Assembly: GCA_024628785.1 (NCBI GenBank)
Contig: CP102405.1
Coordinates: 496,001 to 560,000 of the forward strand
Direction: 5' to 3'
Source of the DNA: Fusobacteria bacterium ZRK30
Lineage (GTDB): Bacteria; Fusobacteriota; Fusobacteriia; Fusobacteriales; Fusobacteriaceae
Length of the DNA: 64,000 nucleotides
Position numbers and translations under genes: made by a program
Notes under the pieces: generated by a model
Seen by the model: the letters and a program-made list of their open reading frames with translations, nothing else
Told to the model about the DNA's origin: nothing
The model's database searches: none
In this document: piece after piece, positions 1-11,949 of the stretch
Position numbering within the stretch: the first letter of the stretch is position 1
Layout: each line of letters opens with the position of its first letter

Positions 1-1244
<1,244 letters not shown>

Positions 1245-1528
1245 AAGGAGCACTTTATGAGACCATGCAAATGGTATTACATAAAGAATATTTATACTGC
1301 TCTTTCTCTATTTATTTGGTAATGTTCTCTTTTTTGAGAGAAAATACCAGTTGGACATTGAAAACTATATAGTAATGAAATAATAAATTAACAATTTTAT
1401 TAGATCTTCAGTTACACGAGAGTGTAACAATAATTAACGAAGAGTTAGAAATAACTGAACGATAATTAGATTTCAAAAATTCTAAAAACAAATTAAGCAA
1501 AAAATATTAAAATTCTATTTTAATAATA
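1245..1528 (+). other. 16S-23S internal transcribed spacer without tRNA
   Basis: This 284-base spacer holds no tRNA cloverleaf, whereas many bacteria carry tRNA-Ile or tRNA-Ala here. It contains a hairpin at about 1318-1349 and a perfect 7-bp stem with a GAGA loop at 1411-1428. Positions 1355-1377 are almost fully complementary to 4501-4523 beyond the 23S gene, with one G-G mismatch and one G-T wobble in 23 pairs. This is the expected long-range stem that RNase III cuts to release pre-23S rRNA; the enzyme assignment is inference. Confidence 0.85.
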
Positions 1529-4467
<2,939 letters not shown>

Positions 4468-4500
4468 AAGTAAATGATTTTTAGAAAGTTAATTTATGAA

Positions 4501-4523
4501 ACATTATTATATAGTTTTGAATG
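4501..4523 (+). other. 3' arm of the pre-23S processing stem
   Basis: These 23 bases are complementary to 1355-1377 upstream of 23S with one mismatch and one wobble. The two arms would close a stalk around the 23S precursor. The pairing is seen directly; the RNase III role is known for this arrangement in other bacteria. Confidence 0.75.
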
Positions 4524-4550
4524 TTTAACAATATTCAATAAGAAAGTAAG

Positions 4551-4666
4551 CTTGGTAAGAAAAGCTACGGGGGTACACCTGGTCACATTCCGAACCCAGA
4601 AGTTAAGTCCGTAAACGCCGAAAGTACTTAGGGGGCAGCCCCTTGGGAGGATAGGAACTTGCCAAG
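4551..4666 (+). rRNA. rrf: 5S ribosomal RNA
   Basis: About 116 bases closed by a terminal stem (CTTGG at 4551 with CCAAG at 4662). The conserved loop containing CCGAACCCAGAAGTTAAG lies near 4589-4606. It follows 23S directly and is followed by tRNA-Lys. Confidence 0.95.
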
Positions 4667-4691
4667 TCTTTTTTATTTTTTGTAAAAATAT

Positions 4692-4767
4692 GCGCCACTA
4701 GCTCAGCTGGTAGAGCACTCGACTTTTAATCGAGTTGTCACAGGTTCAAACCCTGTGTGGCGCACCA
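4692..4767 (+). tRNA. tRNA-Lys(TTT)
   Basis: Full cloverleaf with acceptor GCGCCAC/GTGGCGC, anticodon TTT and encoded CCA. It is identical over 76 bases to the lysine tRNA in the large array at 20066-20141. It lies 25 bases behind 5S and is probably cotranscribed with the rRNA. Confidence 0.97.
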
Positions 4768-4787
4768 TAACCAATATAAATACCGGA

Positions 4788-4817
4788 GTCATCAATTAAT
4801 TTTGATGGCTTTTTTTG
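4788..4817 (+). terminator. Terminator of the rRNA-tRNA operon
   Basis: An 8-bp stem (GTCATCAA with TTGATGGC, one G-T pair) and a short loop are followed by seven T residues, just after tRNA-Lys. Confidence 0.85.
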
Positions 4818-4908
4818 TTATTTTATTTTTTATAAAACTTGAAAAAAGTAGATACAAAAACATGAAATTACTATATAATATATTTAATAAAAAAAGGGGG
4901 AGATAATT

Positions 4909-6129
4909 ATGAGAAAGAAATTAGAAGAATACGCAGAATTAGCAATAAAAACAGGAGTAAATGTACAGAAAGATCAAATAGTAAGTATAAATGCGCCAAT
5001 GCATTCGTTAGAATTTGTAAGGGAATTAAGTAAAATAGCTTATGAAAGAGGAGCAAGAGAAGTAGTATACAACTGGTCTGATGATCAATTAACTCTAATG
5101 AAATTTCAAAAAGCAAATGATAAAGCTTTTGAAGAGTTTCCTAAATGGAGTGCAGATCGGTTAAATGATTTAGCTGATAAAGGAGCTTGTTTTTTGAATG
5201 TAATCTCTCCAGACCCGGAATTATTAAAAGATGTAGATGCTAAAAGGGTAGCAAACTGGTCAAAAGTGAGATCACAAGCTATAAAAGGGTACTATGAAAA
5301 AGTATTATCTGATAAAAACGCTTGGAGTATAGTTGCAGTACCTTGTGAAGCTTGGGCAACGAAGGTATTTCCTGGAGTTTCTACAGAAGAAGCTATGGAT
5401 AAATTAATGGAAATGATACTAGATATGTGTAGAGTAGACGGAGATGCTATCTCTAACTGGGATCAACATAATAAGAACTTAACAGAAAAAGTAAATATTT
5501 TAAATGAAAAGAAATTTACAGCATTTCACTATAAATCAGAAGGAACTGACTTAATGGTGGGGATGTCAAAGAAGCAATTATGGAAAGCAGGAGCATCAAC
5601 AACGACAGGCGGAGTAGTATTTAACCCTAACTTACCAACAGAAGAAGTATTCTCATTACCAAATAAAAATAAAGTAGATGGAACTTTAGCAAGTAAGCTG
5701 CCATTAAACTATAATGGAAATATAATCGATAACTTTACGTTAACTTTTGAAAAAGGAAAAGTAGTGGATTTTACAGCTGAAAAAGGATATGAAGTATTAG
5801 AAGGTTTATTAAATACAGATGAGGGAGCTAGATACTTAGGTGAAATTGCTTTAGTACAAGTAGATTCTCCTATTTCTAATACAAATACTTTATTCTATAA
5901 CACTTTATTTGATGAAAATGCATCTTGTCACTTTGCATTTGGGTCAGCTTATAAGAGCTGTATAGAAGGTGCAGAAAATATGACTAAAGAAGAATTAGAA
6001 ATTGAAGGAGTAAACGACAGTTTGGTACATGTAGACTTCATGGTAGGATCAAAGGACCTATCTATCGATGGAATTGAAGAGAATGGAATTATAACACCTA
6101 TATTTAGAGATGGGAATTGGGCAATATAG
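4909..6129 (+). CDS. M29-family aminopeptidase (PepS/AmpT type)
   Basis: A 406-residue cytosolic metallo-aminopeptidase that would release N-terminal residues from peptides. The length matches the M29 family. Likely metal ligands are E245 or E246 in LPTEEVF, E312 in GEIALV, H341 in CHFAFG, and H374 and D376 in VHVDF; their spacing agrees with the two-metal site known for the family. The ATG follows AGGGGGA by a normal distance. The gene stands right after the rRNA terminator and is followed closely by the Nudix gene, so the two may share a transcript. Substrate preference cannot be read from sequence. Confidence 0.93.
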   Translation: MRKKLEEYAELAIKTGVNVQKDQIVSINAPMHSLEFVRELSKIAYERGAREVVYNWSDDQLTLMKFQKANDKAFEEFPKWSADRLNDLADKGACFLNVISPDPELLKDVDAKRVANWSKVRSQAIKGYYEKVLSDKNAWSIVAVPCEAWATKVFPGVSTEEAMDKLMEMILDMCRVDGDAISNWDQHNKNLTEKVNILNEKKFTAFHYKSEGTDLMVGMSKKQLWKAGASTTTGGVVFNPNLPTEEVFSLPNKNKVDGTLASKLPLNYNGNIIDNFTLTFEKGKVVDFTAEKGYEVLEGLLNTDEGARYLGEIALVQVDSPISNTNTLFYNTLFDENASCHFAFGSAYKSCIEGAENMTKEELEIEGVNDSLVHVDFMVGSKDLSIDGIEENGIITPIFRDGNWAI

Positions 6130-6158
6130 AGGTCAAAAAAATACAAGGAGAAATTTTT

Positions 6159-6668
6159 ATGAAATTATCAGACTTAAAGTTTTTAAAAATAGAGCTAAAA
6201 GATCATCCTACCAGGGAATTGAAGATGGAATATATAAATAAGCCTAATGCCATAGGTGTATTAGTATTAGATGAAAAAGAAGAAAAAACTCTCCTAGTAG
6301 ACCAATACAGACCTGGGACAAATTCTCACCTATTGGAAATACCGGCAGGGATAATAGAAAAAGGAGAAACTGCTAAATCAACCTTGGAAAGAGAGCTCAG
6401 GGAAGAAACAGGATATACAATGGATGATGTAGAAATAATATATGAATCTAAGGAAGCTTTGGCCTCATCACCGGGGTACACTACTGAAAAATTGTATATT
6501 TATATAGTTAAATTAAAAAATAACGAAATAAAACCGTTGGAATTAGAATTGGATGAAACTGAAGATCTCATAACTAAGTGGATAAACTTAGAAGAGATGG
6601 AAGAGATAACTACAGATATGAAGAGTTTATTGACTTACTATATGTATATGAACAGAAATAAAAAGTAA
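6159..6668 (+). CDS. Nudix hydrolase, ADP-ribose pyrophosphatase-like
   Basis: A 169-residue protein with a perfect Nudix box near residues 67-89 (G, five residues, E, seven residues, REL REETGY). It probably hydrolyses ADP-ribose or a similar nucleoside-diphosphate derivative, a housecleaning role. The SSPGYT segment after the box resembles the ADP-ribose pyrophosphatase subfamily. I chose the ATG at 6159 because AAGGAG lies 8 bases before it; an in-frame ATG at 6117 overlaps the preceding gene and lacks a good binding site. A strong terminator follows. Confidence 0.9.
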   Translation: MKLSDLKFLKIELKDHPTRELKMEYINKPNAIGVLVLDEKEEKTLLVDQYRPGTNSHLLEIPAGIIEKGETAKSTLERELREETGYTMDDVEIIYESKEALASSPGYTTEKLYIYIVKLKNNEIKPLELELDETEDLITKWINLEEMEEITTDMKSLLTYYMYMNRNKK

Positions 6669-6680
6669 TATAATAGATAA

Positions 6681-6708
6681 AAATGGAGGATTTTCCTCCA
6701 TTTTTTTT
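6681..6708 (+). terminator. Rho-independent terminator
   Basis: Stem AAATGGAGGA with TCCTCCATTT and eight following T residues, directly behind the Nudix gene. Confidence 0.9.
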
Positions 6709-6799
6709 ATAAAATTAATAAGTGCTCTCTCTTGAAGGAATGAAGGAGAGTTTTTAGAATAAATAAAGATAAATCAAATTTTTTTTAAGGATGGTTGTT

Positions 6800-7138
6800 A
6801 TGGTAATTGAAAGTTATTTGTTTGGAAGAATGAAAGTGGATGGTAATATTTTTGATTCAGATCTTATAATATTTCCAGAGAAGGTAAAATCGAGCTGGTG
6901 GAGGGATCAGGGGCACTATCTGCAACTTAGAGATTTAGGTGAAATCTTAGATTACCAGCCAGAGGTTTTGGTTATTGGAACAGGCTATTCAGGTCGTATG
7001 GATGTAGCAGATGAAGTAAAAAAAGAGTTGGAAGCAGCCGGAATAAAGTATTATATTGAAAAAAGCAGTAAGGCTGTAGAGATATTTAATAAGATTGATT
7101 CAAAAAAAAAGGTGGGTGCTTTTCATTTGACCTGTTAA
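6800..7138 (+). CDS. Mth938-like domain protein
   Basis: A 112-residue protein that fits the Mth938-like (DUF498) family by its order of motifs: an N-terminal strand with I-E-S-Y, a WWRDQGHYLQ segment, then EVLVIGTGYSGRM and a C-terminal KVGAFHLTC. The family includes the mitochondrial assembly factor NDUFAF3, but its bacterial role is unknown. I prefer the ATG at 6800 because AAGGA ends 8 bases upstream; the ATG at 6791 would overlap that site. It is closely followed by the Mut7-C gene and may belong to the same operon as the hydrogenase genes. Confidence 0.8.
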   Translation: MVIESYLFGRMKVDGNIFDSDLIIFPEKVKSSWWRDQGHYLQLRDLGEILDYQPEVLVIGTGYSGRMDVADEVKKELEAAGIKYYIEKSSKAVEIFNKIDSKKKVGAFHLTC

Positions 7139-7148
7139 AGGAGGAGGT

Positions 7149-7955
7149 ATGGGCAGAATAAATATTAAATTTTATAGTTCTTTAAATAAGCTGTTAAAAA
7201 AAGGACGAAGGGATAAAGAATTATCTTTGGAGTTAAAGCTGAGGCAGAGTGTAAAAGATCTCATCGAGGCACAGGGAATACCGCATACTGAGGTTGGGAT
7301 GATACTAATAGATAGTAAGAGGGAGGAATCTTCGTATATATTAAAAGATGGTCAGAAGATTGAAGTATATCCTGCATTCAATGATATAGAAGAAGCAAAG
7401 TTTCAAAATTTGATAAATTATCCTAAAAAATTTATTCTGGATGTACATCTTGGAAGGCTGGCTAAATATTTGAGAATTTTTGGTATAGATACCCTGTATG
7501 AGAATTATTATTCCGATGAAGAAATTGTGAAAACAGCCTTGAAAGAGGGAAGGGTGATTCTCACAAGGGATAGAGGTATATTAAAAAGAAGAGTAGTGAA
7601 ATATGGTTATTTAATTAAATCAAATGAATCGAAGGAGCAGTTAAGGGAAATATTTTTAAATTTTGATATTTTGCCAAAGATTAAACCTTTTTTGAGGTGT
7701 ATCAGTTGTAACGGTATATTGGAAAAGGCAGACAAGGAAGAGATAATAGAAGAGCTTGAGCCTCTTACAAGAAAATATTACAATGAATTTTTCAGGTGTA
7801 CTATATGTAAAAAAATTTATTGGAAGGGTGGGCACAGGGAAAGGATGGAGGAGTTTGCAAATGATTTTTTAAAACAATTTCTTTATTCTTTAAGAGATTA
7901 TAAAAAAAATGAGTTGTTGGATAAATATAATAAGGGGGATCTATGGAAAAATTAA
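7149..7955 (+). CDS. Mut7-C RNase domain protein with N-terminal ubiquitin-like domain
   Basis: A 268-residue protein. Residues 1-80 resemble the ubiquitin-like (ThiS/MoaD fold) domain often found before Mut7-C. Residues 95-250 match the Mut7-C RNase family, with FILDVHLGRLAKYLR and the acidic TRDRGIL segment typical of this PIN-like fold. Two CxxC pairs (RCISC and RCTIC regions) form a probable zinc ribbon near the C-terminus. It has a strong AAGGAGGAGG binding site and overlaps the following NuoE-NuoF gene by 13 bases, so translation is probably coupled. A substrate is not predictable. Confidence 0.85.
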   Translation: MGRINIKFYSSLNKLLKKGRRDKELSLELKLRQSVKDLIEAQGIPHTEVGMILIDSKREESSYILKDGQKIEVYPAFNDIEEAKFQNLINYPKKFILDVHLGRLAKYLRIFGIDTLYENYYSDEEIVKTALKEGRVILTRDRGILKRRVVKYGYLIKSNESKEQLREIFLNFDILPKIKPFLRCISCNGILEKADKEEIIEELEPLTRKYYNEFFRCTICKKIYWKGGHRERMEEFANDFLKQFLYSLRDYKKNELLDKYNKGDLWKN

Positions 7956-9649
7956 AAAAAGAAGCGATGAAAAGATCATTGAAAAAATTGATACACAAAT
8001 ATTCTTTGGAAAAATCATCAATACTTCCAATACTAAATGAATTACAGGATGAATATGGAGAGGTAGGAGAAGGTATTATGGAGGAGTTGGCTCACAGTTT
8101 AGGAATCCATCCTACAGAAGTAGAGGGAGTTTATTCTTTTTATAGTTTTTTAAATAAAAAAAATGGTAAGCACACAATTCGGTTATGCCAAACAATTTCA
8201 TGTGATTTAAAGGGAAAAAAAAGACTGGAAAAACAACTTATAAATGAACTGGGGATAGGTTTTGGAGAGACTACTCAGGATGGTTTATTTTCTCTGGAAT
8301 ATTGCAATTGTTTAGGAATGTGTGATAGGGGACCGGTTTTGATGGTGGATAAAAAATTGATCTCAAAAGTAAAACCCTCAGATATCCCTTCAATAATAAA
8401 TGCATGTAAAAATAATAATTTAGATGAAAAATTTGAAGATACGATAATTTCAAATGTTCAGATAGAGGGACCTCTGCTTAAAGGGAAATTTAAAGATGGT
8501 GAAGTGCTTGAAAAAGTGGTGAAAAAATCATCTGATGACTTATTAGGAGAGATAGAGGCAGCTAACCTAAGGGGAAGAGGTGGAGCAGGATTTCCTACCT
8601 TTTTTAAATGGAAGTTAGCTTATAAACAGGAGAAAAAACCTAAATATATAGTTTGTAATGCAGATGAAGGGGAGCCGGGAACGTTTAAAGACAGGTATAT
8701 CCTGCACAAACATTGCGGTAAGGTAATAGAGGGGATGACTATAGGTGCTCATATAATAAAAGCCGAAAGGGGATTTATATATCTCAGGGGAGAATATTTT
8801 TATCTGAAAGAGATAATAGAAAAAACTATAGAAGACAGGAGAAAAAATAGATTATTGGGAAAGGGTATATTGGGGATAGAAGGATTTGATTTTGATATTG
8901 AGATAAGGATGGGAGCAGGTGCCTACATATGTGGTGAGGAAACCGCTTTAATTGAATCATTGGAAGGGATGAGAGGGGAGCCTAGAAATAGACCGCCCTA
9001 TCCGGTAGATACAGGCTTTTATGATAAACCTACCATAGTGAATAATGTGGAAACTTTTTTAGATATAAATTTAATCTTTAAAAATGGTGTAGAATTTTTT
9101 AAGAAATATGGGACTTCTAAATCTACAGGAACTAAATTTTTTAGTGTTTCTGGGGATTGTGAAGATGAAGGAATATATGAACTTCCCTTTGGGATAACTA
9201 TAGAAAAATTAATAGAAAGGGTAGGGGCTAAAAATATAAAGGCGGTACAAGTAGGAGGAGCGGCAGGGCAATGTGTTAAGGTAGGAGATTTTGAAAATAG
9301 GATAGCTTTTGAAGCGGTACCTACAGGAGGTTCAATTATCTTATTTAACGAAGACAGGGATATGCTGGAAGTTGCCCAAAATTTTATGGATTTTTTTGTA
9401 GATGAAAGTTGTGGACAATGCACCCCCTGCCGGGAGGGAAATAGAAAATTATCTAATGGATTGAAGCTTTTAAAGGAAGGAAAGTGTTCTATTGCATATT
9501 TGGAGGAGTTGATGGATCTGGCTGAAACTATAAAAATTTCTTCCAAGTGCGGATTGGGGCAGTCCAGTCCCAATGCATTTATATCTATCATAGAAAATTT
9601 TAAAGATGAGATCTTAGGAAGGTTACCAAAGGAGGAAAACGATGAGTGA
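7943..9649 (+). CDS. NuoE-NuoF fusion, diaphorase subunit of NADH-linked [FeFe] hydrogenase
   Basis: A 568-residue fusion. Residues 1-160 are a NuoE (24 kDa) thioredoxin-like [2Fe-2S] domain with CQTISC and the later CNCLGMC cysteines. Residues 165-560 are NuoF (51 kDa): the glycine-rich NADH site GRGGAGFPT, the FMN region YIVCNADEGEPGTFKDR and the [4Fe-4S] motif CGQCTPCREG with a later Cys in SKCGLGQ. It would pass electrons between NADH and the hydrogenase. In many bifurcating hydrogenases these are separate HydC and HydB proteins, and HydB carries an extra C-terminal ferredoxin domain; here that extension is absent. It overlaps hydA by 8 bases. Confidence 0.92.
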   Translation: MEKLKKEAMKRSLKKLIHKYSLEKSSILPILNELQDEYGEVGEGIMEELAHSLGIHPTEVEGVYSFYSFLNKKNGKHTIRLCQTISCDLKGKKRLEKQLINELGIGFGETTQDGLFSLEYCNCLGMCDRGPVLMVDKKLISKVKPSDIPSIINACKNNNLDEKFEDTIISNVQIEGPLLKGKFKDGEVLEKVVKKSSDDLLGEIEAANLRGRGGAGFPTFFKWKLAYKQEKKPKYIVCNADEGEPGTFKDRYILHKHCGKVIEGMTIGAHIIKAERGFIYLRGEYFYLKEIIEKTIEDRRKNRLLGKGILGIEGFDFDIEIRMGAGAYICGEETALIESLEGMRGEPRNRPPYPVDTGFYDKPTIVNNVETFLDINLIFKNGVEFFKKYGTSKSTGTKFFSVSGDCEDEGIYELPFGITIEKLIERVGAKNIKAVQVGGAAGQCVKVGDFENRIAFEAVPTGGSIILFNEDRDMLEVAQNFMDFFVDESCGQCTPCREGNRKLSNGLKLLKEGKCSIAYLEELMDLAETIKISSKCGLGQSSPNAFISIIENFKDEILGRLPKEENDE

Positions 9650-11546
9650 ATGTAGGGCAAGCAAGGCAGAAAAAATAAGGCTGGCCTGTGAAAATAAGGA
9701 TAAGGCCTGTGAGACAAAACTAATAGATATAGTTATAGATGGAAGGGAACGGACAGTAAAAAAGGGAACAACTATCTTGGGGGTAGCTAGATCTTTGGGG
9801 ATAAAGATACCTACTCTATGTTATCATGAGGACCTCTGTATTGCGGGGATCTGTCGGATTTGTCTGGTAGAAGTGGTAGGGATGGAAACTCTGCAGGCAT
9901 CTTGCTCTTACTCTATAGAAAGGGAGATAGAGGTGAAAACACACAGTCATAAGATCAGAAAAGCCAGAAGGCATATACTGGATCTTATGCTGGCTAATCA
10001 TGTGGGGGAATGTTATTCCTGTATAAGAAACGGAAATTGCGAGCTGCAGGACTTGGCAGAAGATTACGGGATCACTAAATATCCCTTTGGACACCCGAAT
10101 AAGACGGTAAAACCAGTGGACTGCAGTAGTATGTCTATAGTGAGAGATATGGATAAATGTATCCTTTGCAGAAGATGTGTGAGGAGTTGTGTGGATCTAC
10201 AGGAGGTAGGAGTTTTTGGAGTGAAGGGACGAGGAGACCGGTGTTATATCTCAACCTTTGGAGATAGAAATATGGAGGATGTTATCTGTATTAACTGTGG
10301 GCAATGTGTGAATAGATGTCCTACCGGTGCCTTACACGAAAAAGATCAAACTGAGGAAGTGTGGAAGGCATTGGAAGATAAAAATAAACATGTGGTTATT
10401 CAGACAGCTCCGGCACCTAGAGCAGGAATAGGGGAGTTATTTGGATTAGCCCCTGGTAAAAGTCTGACTTTAGAGATAAATACAGGATTAAAATACTGCG
10501 GATTTGACAGGGTATTCGATACTTGCTTCAGTGCTGATTTGACCATTATAGAGGAGGGATTAGAACTTCTTTTGAGACTGAAAAAAAATTTAATGGAGGG
10601 TGGGAATGAAGCTTTACCCCAGTTTACATCGTGTTCTCCAGGGTGGGTAAAATATTTGGAGCATTTCAATCCCAAATATATAGAGAATCTATCCACTGCC
10701 AAGAGTCCCCAGCAGATGTTTGGAAGTATTATAAAAACTTATTATTGTGAAAAAAACAATATCGATCCAAAAGATGTAGTGACAGTAGCTCTAATGCCGT
10801 GTACAGCTAAAAAGTTTGAAGCAAGCAGAGAAGAGATGTGTGATTCGGGTTACAGGGACATAGATTATGGTTTGACAACCAGGGAACTAGGGAAGATGTT
10901 TAAGGAAGTAGGATTAGATCTGCCTAACTTAGAAAAATCTGAATTTGATGATCCCTTTGGTGGTATCAGTGGTTCTGGAGTTATTTTTGGAGCTACAGGT
11001 GGAGTTATGGAGTCAGCTATACGGACAATCTATGAATTAGTTACAGGAAAAGAGATAGAGTCGGTATTTGCAGCAGGAGAGATAAAGGTAGTAAGAGGGT
11101 TTGAAAAAGTAAAATATGCTGAATTGACTATTGATAAGGTAGGGGAAGTTCCGGGACTTTTAAAACCATATTTTGATAGTTTTGATTTTTTAAAGGGTGT
11201 TACATTGAAGATAGCTGTATGCCATGGGACTGCCAATGCTAAGATGGTCATAGAAAATATTGAATCTGGCGGAGAGTTCAGCGGGTGTCACTTTATAGAA
11301 TTTATGGCCTGTCCTGGAGGATGTTTAGGAGGAGGAGGTCAGCCGATTCCTACAAATGAGGAGGTAAGAAAGGCTAGGGCTCAGGCAATTTATGGAGAAG
11401 ATAAAAAATCTACCATAAAAAAATCCTATAAAAACCCGGCAGTTATAGAGTTATATGAAAATTTTCTAAAAGATGGTCCTGGAGGGCATAGTGCTCATAA
11501 ACTTCTACACACTGAATATATTGCAAGGGGAAAGAAGTTAACTTAA
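9642..11546 (+). CDS. hydA: [FeFe] hydrogenase catalytic subunit HydA
   Basis: A 634-residue cytosolic hydrogenase with a modular N-terminus. A plant-type [2Fe-2S] domain spans about residues 25-105. A His-Cys [4Fe-4S] motif follows (HVGECYSCIRNGNC), then two CxxCxxCxxxC clusters (CILCRRCVRSC and CINCGQCVNRCP). The H-cluster domain has the three signatures TSCSPGW, MPCTAKKFE and FMACPGGCLGGGGQP; TSCSPGW is a common variant of TSCCPGW. With the fused NuoEF partner it should couple NADH, and probably ferredoxin, to hydrogen formation; bifurcation is inference. AAAGGAGG precedes the ATG. No maturase genes (hydE, hydF, hydG) lie in this window. Confidence 0.96.
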   Translation: MSECRASKAEKIRLACENKDKACETKLIDIVIDGRERTVKKGTTILGVARSLGIKIPTLCYHEDLCIAGICRICLVEVVGMETLQASCSYSIEREIEVKTHSHKIRKARRHILDLMLANHVGECYSCIRNGNCELQDLAEDYGITKYPFGHPNKTVKPVDCSSMSIVRDMDKCILCRRCVRSCVDLQEVGVFGVKGRGDRCYISTFGDRNMEDVICINCGQCVNRCPTGALHEKDQTEEVWKALEDKNKHVVIQTAPAPRAGIGELFGLAPGKSLTLEINTGLKYCGFDRVFDTCFSADLTIIEEGLELLLRLKKNLMEGGNEALPQFTSCSPGWVKYLEHFNPKYIENLSTAKSPQQMFGSIIKTYYCEKNNIDPKDVVTVALMPCTAKKFEASREEMCDSGYRDIDYGLTTRELGKMFKEVGLDLPNLEKSEFDDPFGGISGSGVIFGATGGVMESAIRTIYELVTGKEIESVFAAGEIKVVRGFEKVKYAELTIDKVGEVPGLLKPYFDSFDFLKGVTLKIAVCHGTANAKMVIENIESGGEFSGCHFIEFMACPGGCLGGGGQPIPTNEEVRKARAQAIYGEDKKSTIKKSYKNPAVIELYENFLKDGPGGHSAHKLLHTEYIARGKKLT

Positions 11547-11550
11547 AAAA

Positions 11551-11587
11551 GATAGCAGTCAATGTTTTTAATTGACTGCTATCTTTT
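11551..11587. terminator. Bidirectional terminator between hydA and the hydrogenase regulator
   Basis: A 13-bp perfect stem (GATAGCAGTCAAT and its complement) is flanked by an A-run on the left and a T-run on the right. It can therefore end both the hydA operon and the convergent gene. Confidence 0.92.
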
Positions 11588-11601
11588 ATTTATTTTAATT
11601 T

Positions 11602-11850
11602 TTATATGAACATTTTTTTAGCAGTTGTTCCGTGAATAGAGTTTAATTTTTCTAAAAATTTATCGATAATATTGTTTTCGGCAACTAACTCTAATAAAAT
11701 TAAACCATCCTGTGAGCAGACTTGTTCATTGAGATTATGAAGCCCTAATCTTACCTTGATATAACATCCATACTCGGTAAGGGTGTTTTGTACCTGAAGA
11801 GCAGTTTCATTTCGATTTTCTAACTTGATACCTACAATTTTAAATTCCAT
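11602..11850 (-). CDS. TM1266-family iron-only hydrogenase system regulator
   Basis: An 82-residue ACT-like protein. The start EFKIVGIKLENRN, the middle YIKVRLGLHN and a conserved C-S-Q-D-G-L-I segment match the small family annotated as iron-only hydrogenase system putative regulators. It sits convergent to hydA, which supports the assignment. No DNA-binding domain is visible, so it may sense a ligand and act on another protein. GAGGGGGA precedes the ATG. Confidence 0.82.
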   Translation of the reverse strand: MEFKIVGIKLENRNETALQVQNTLTEYGCYIKVRLGLHNLNEQVCSQDGLILLELVAENNIIDKFLEKLNSIHGTTAKKMFI

Positions 11851-11949
11851 AACTTCCCCCTCTAAAAAAAATTATTGACTGAGTTTTTGTATTATAAAAA
11901 CTTAGTTATTAGTATGAGTATAGGTTAAATATATAGAAAAAACAAGAGA

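Noticed and set aside
6723-6757. Second terminator-like stem CTCTC/GAGAG before the Mth938-like gene
   Set aside because: The stem is short with a loop of about 16 bases; the stronger terminator at 6681-6708 already ends the transcript.
10630-10650. TSCSPGW in HydA as loss of an H-cluster Cys
   Set aside because: Ser at this position is a common natural variant of the L1 motif in [FeFe] hydrogenases, so it was not reported as unusual.
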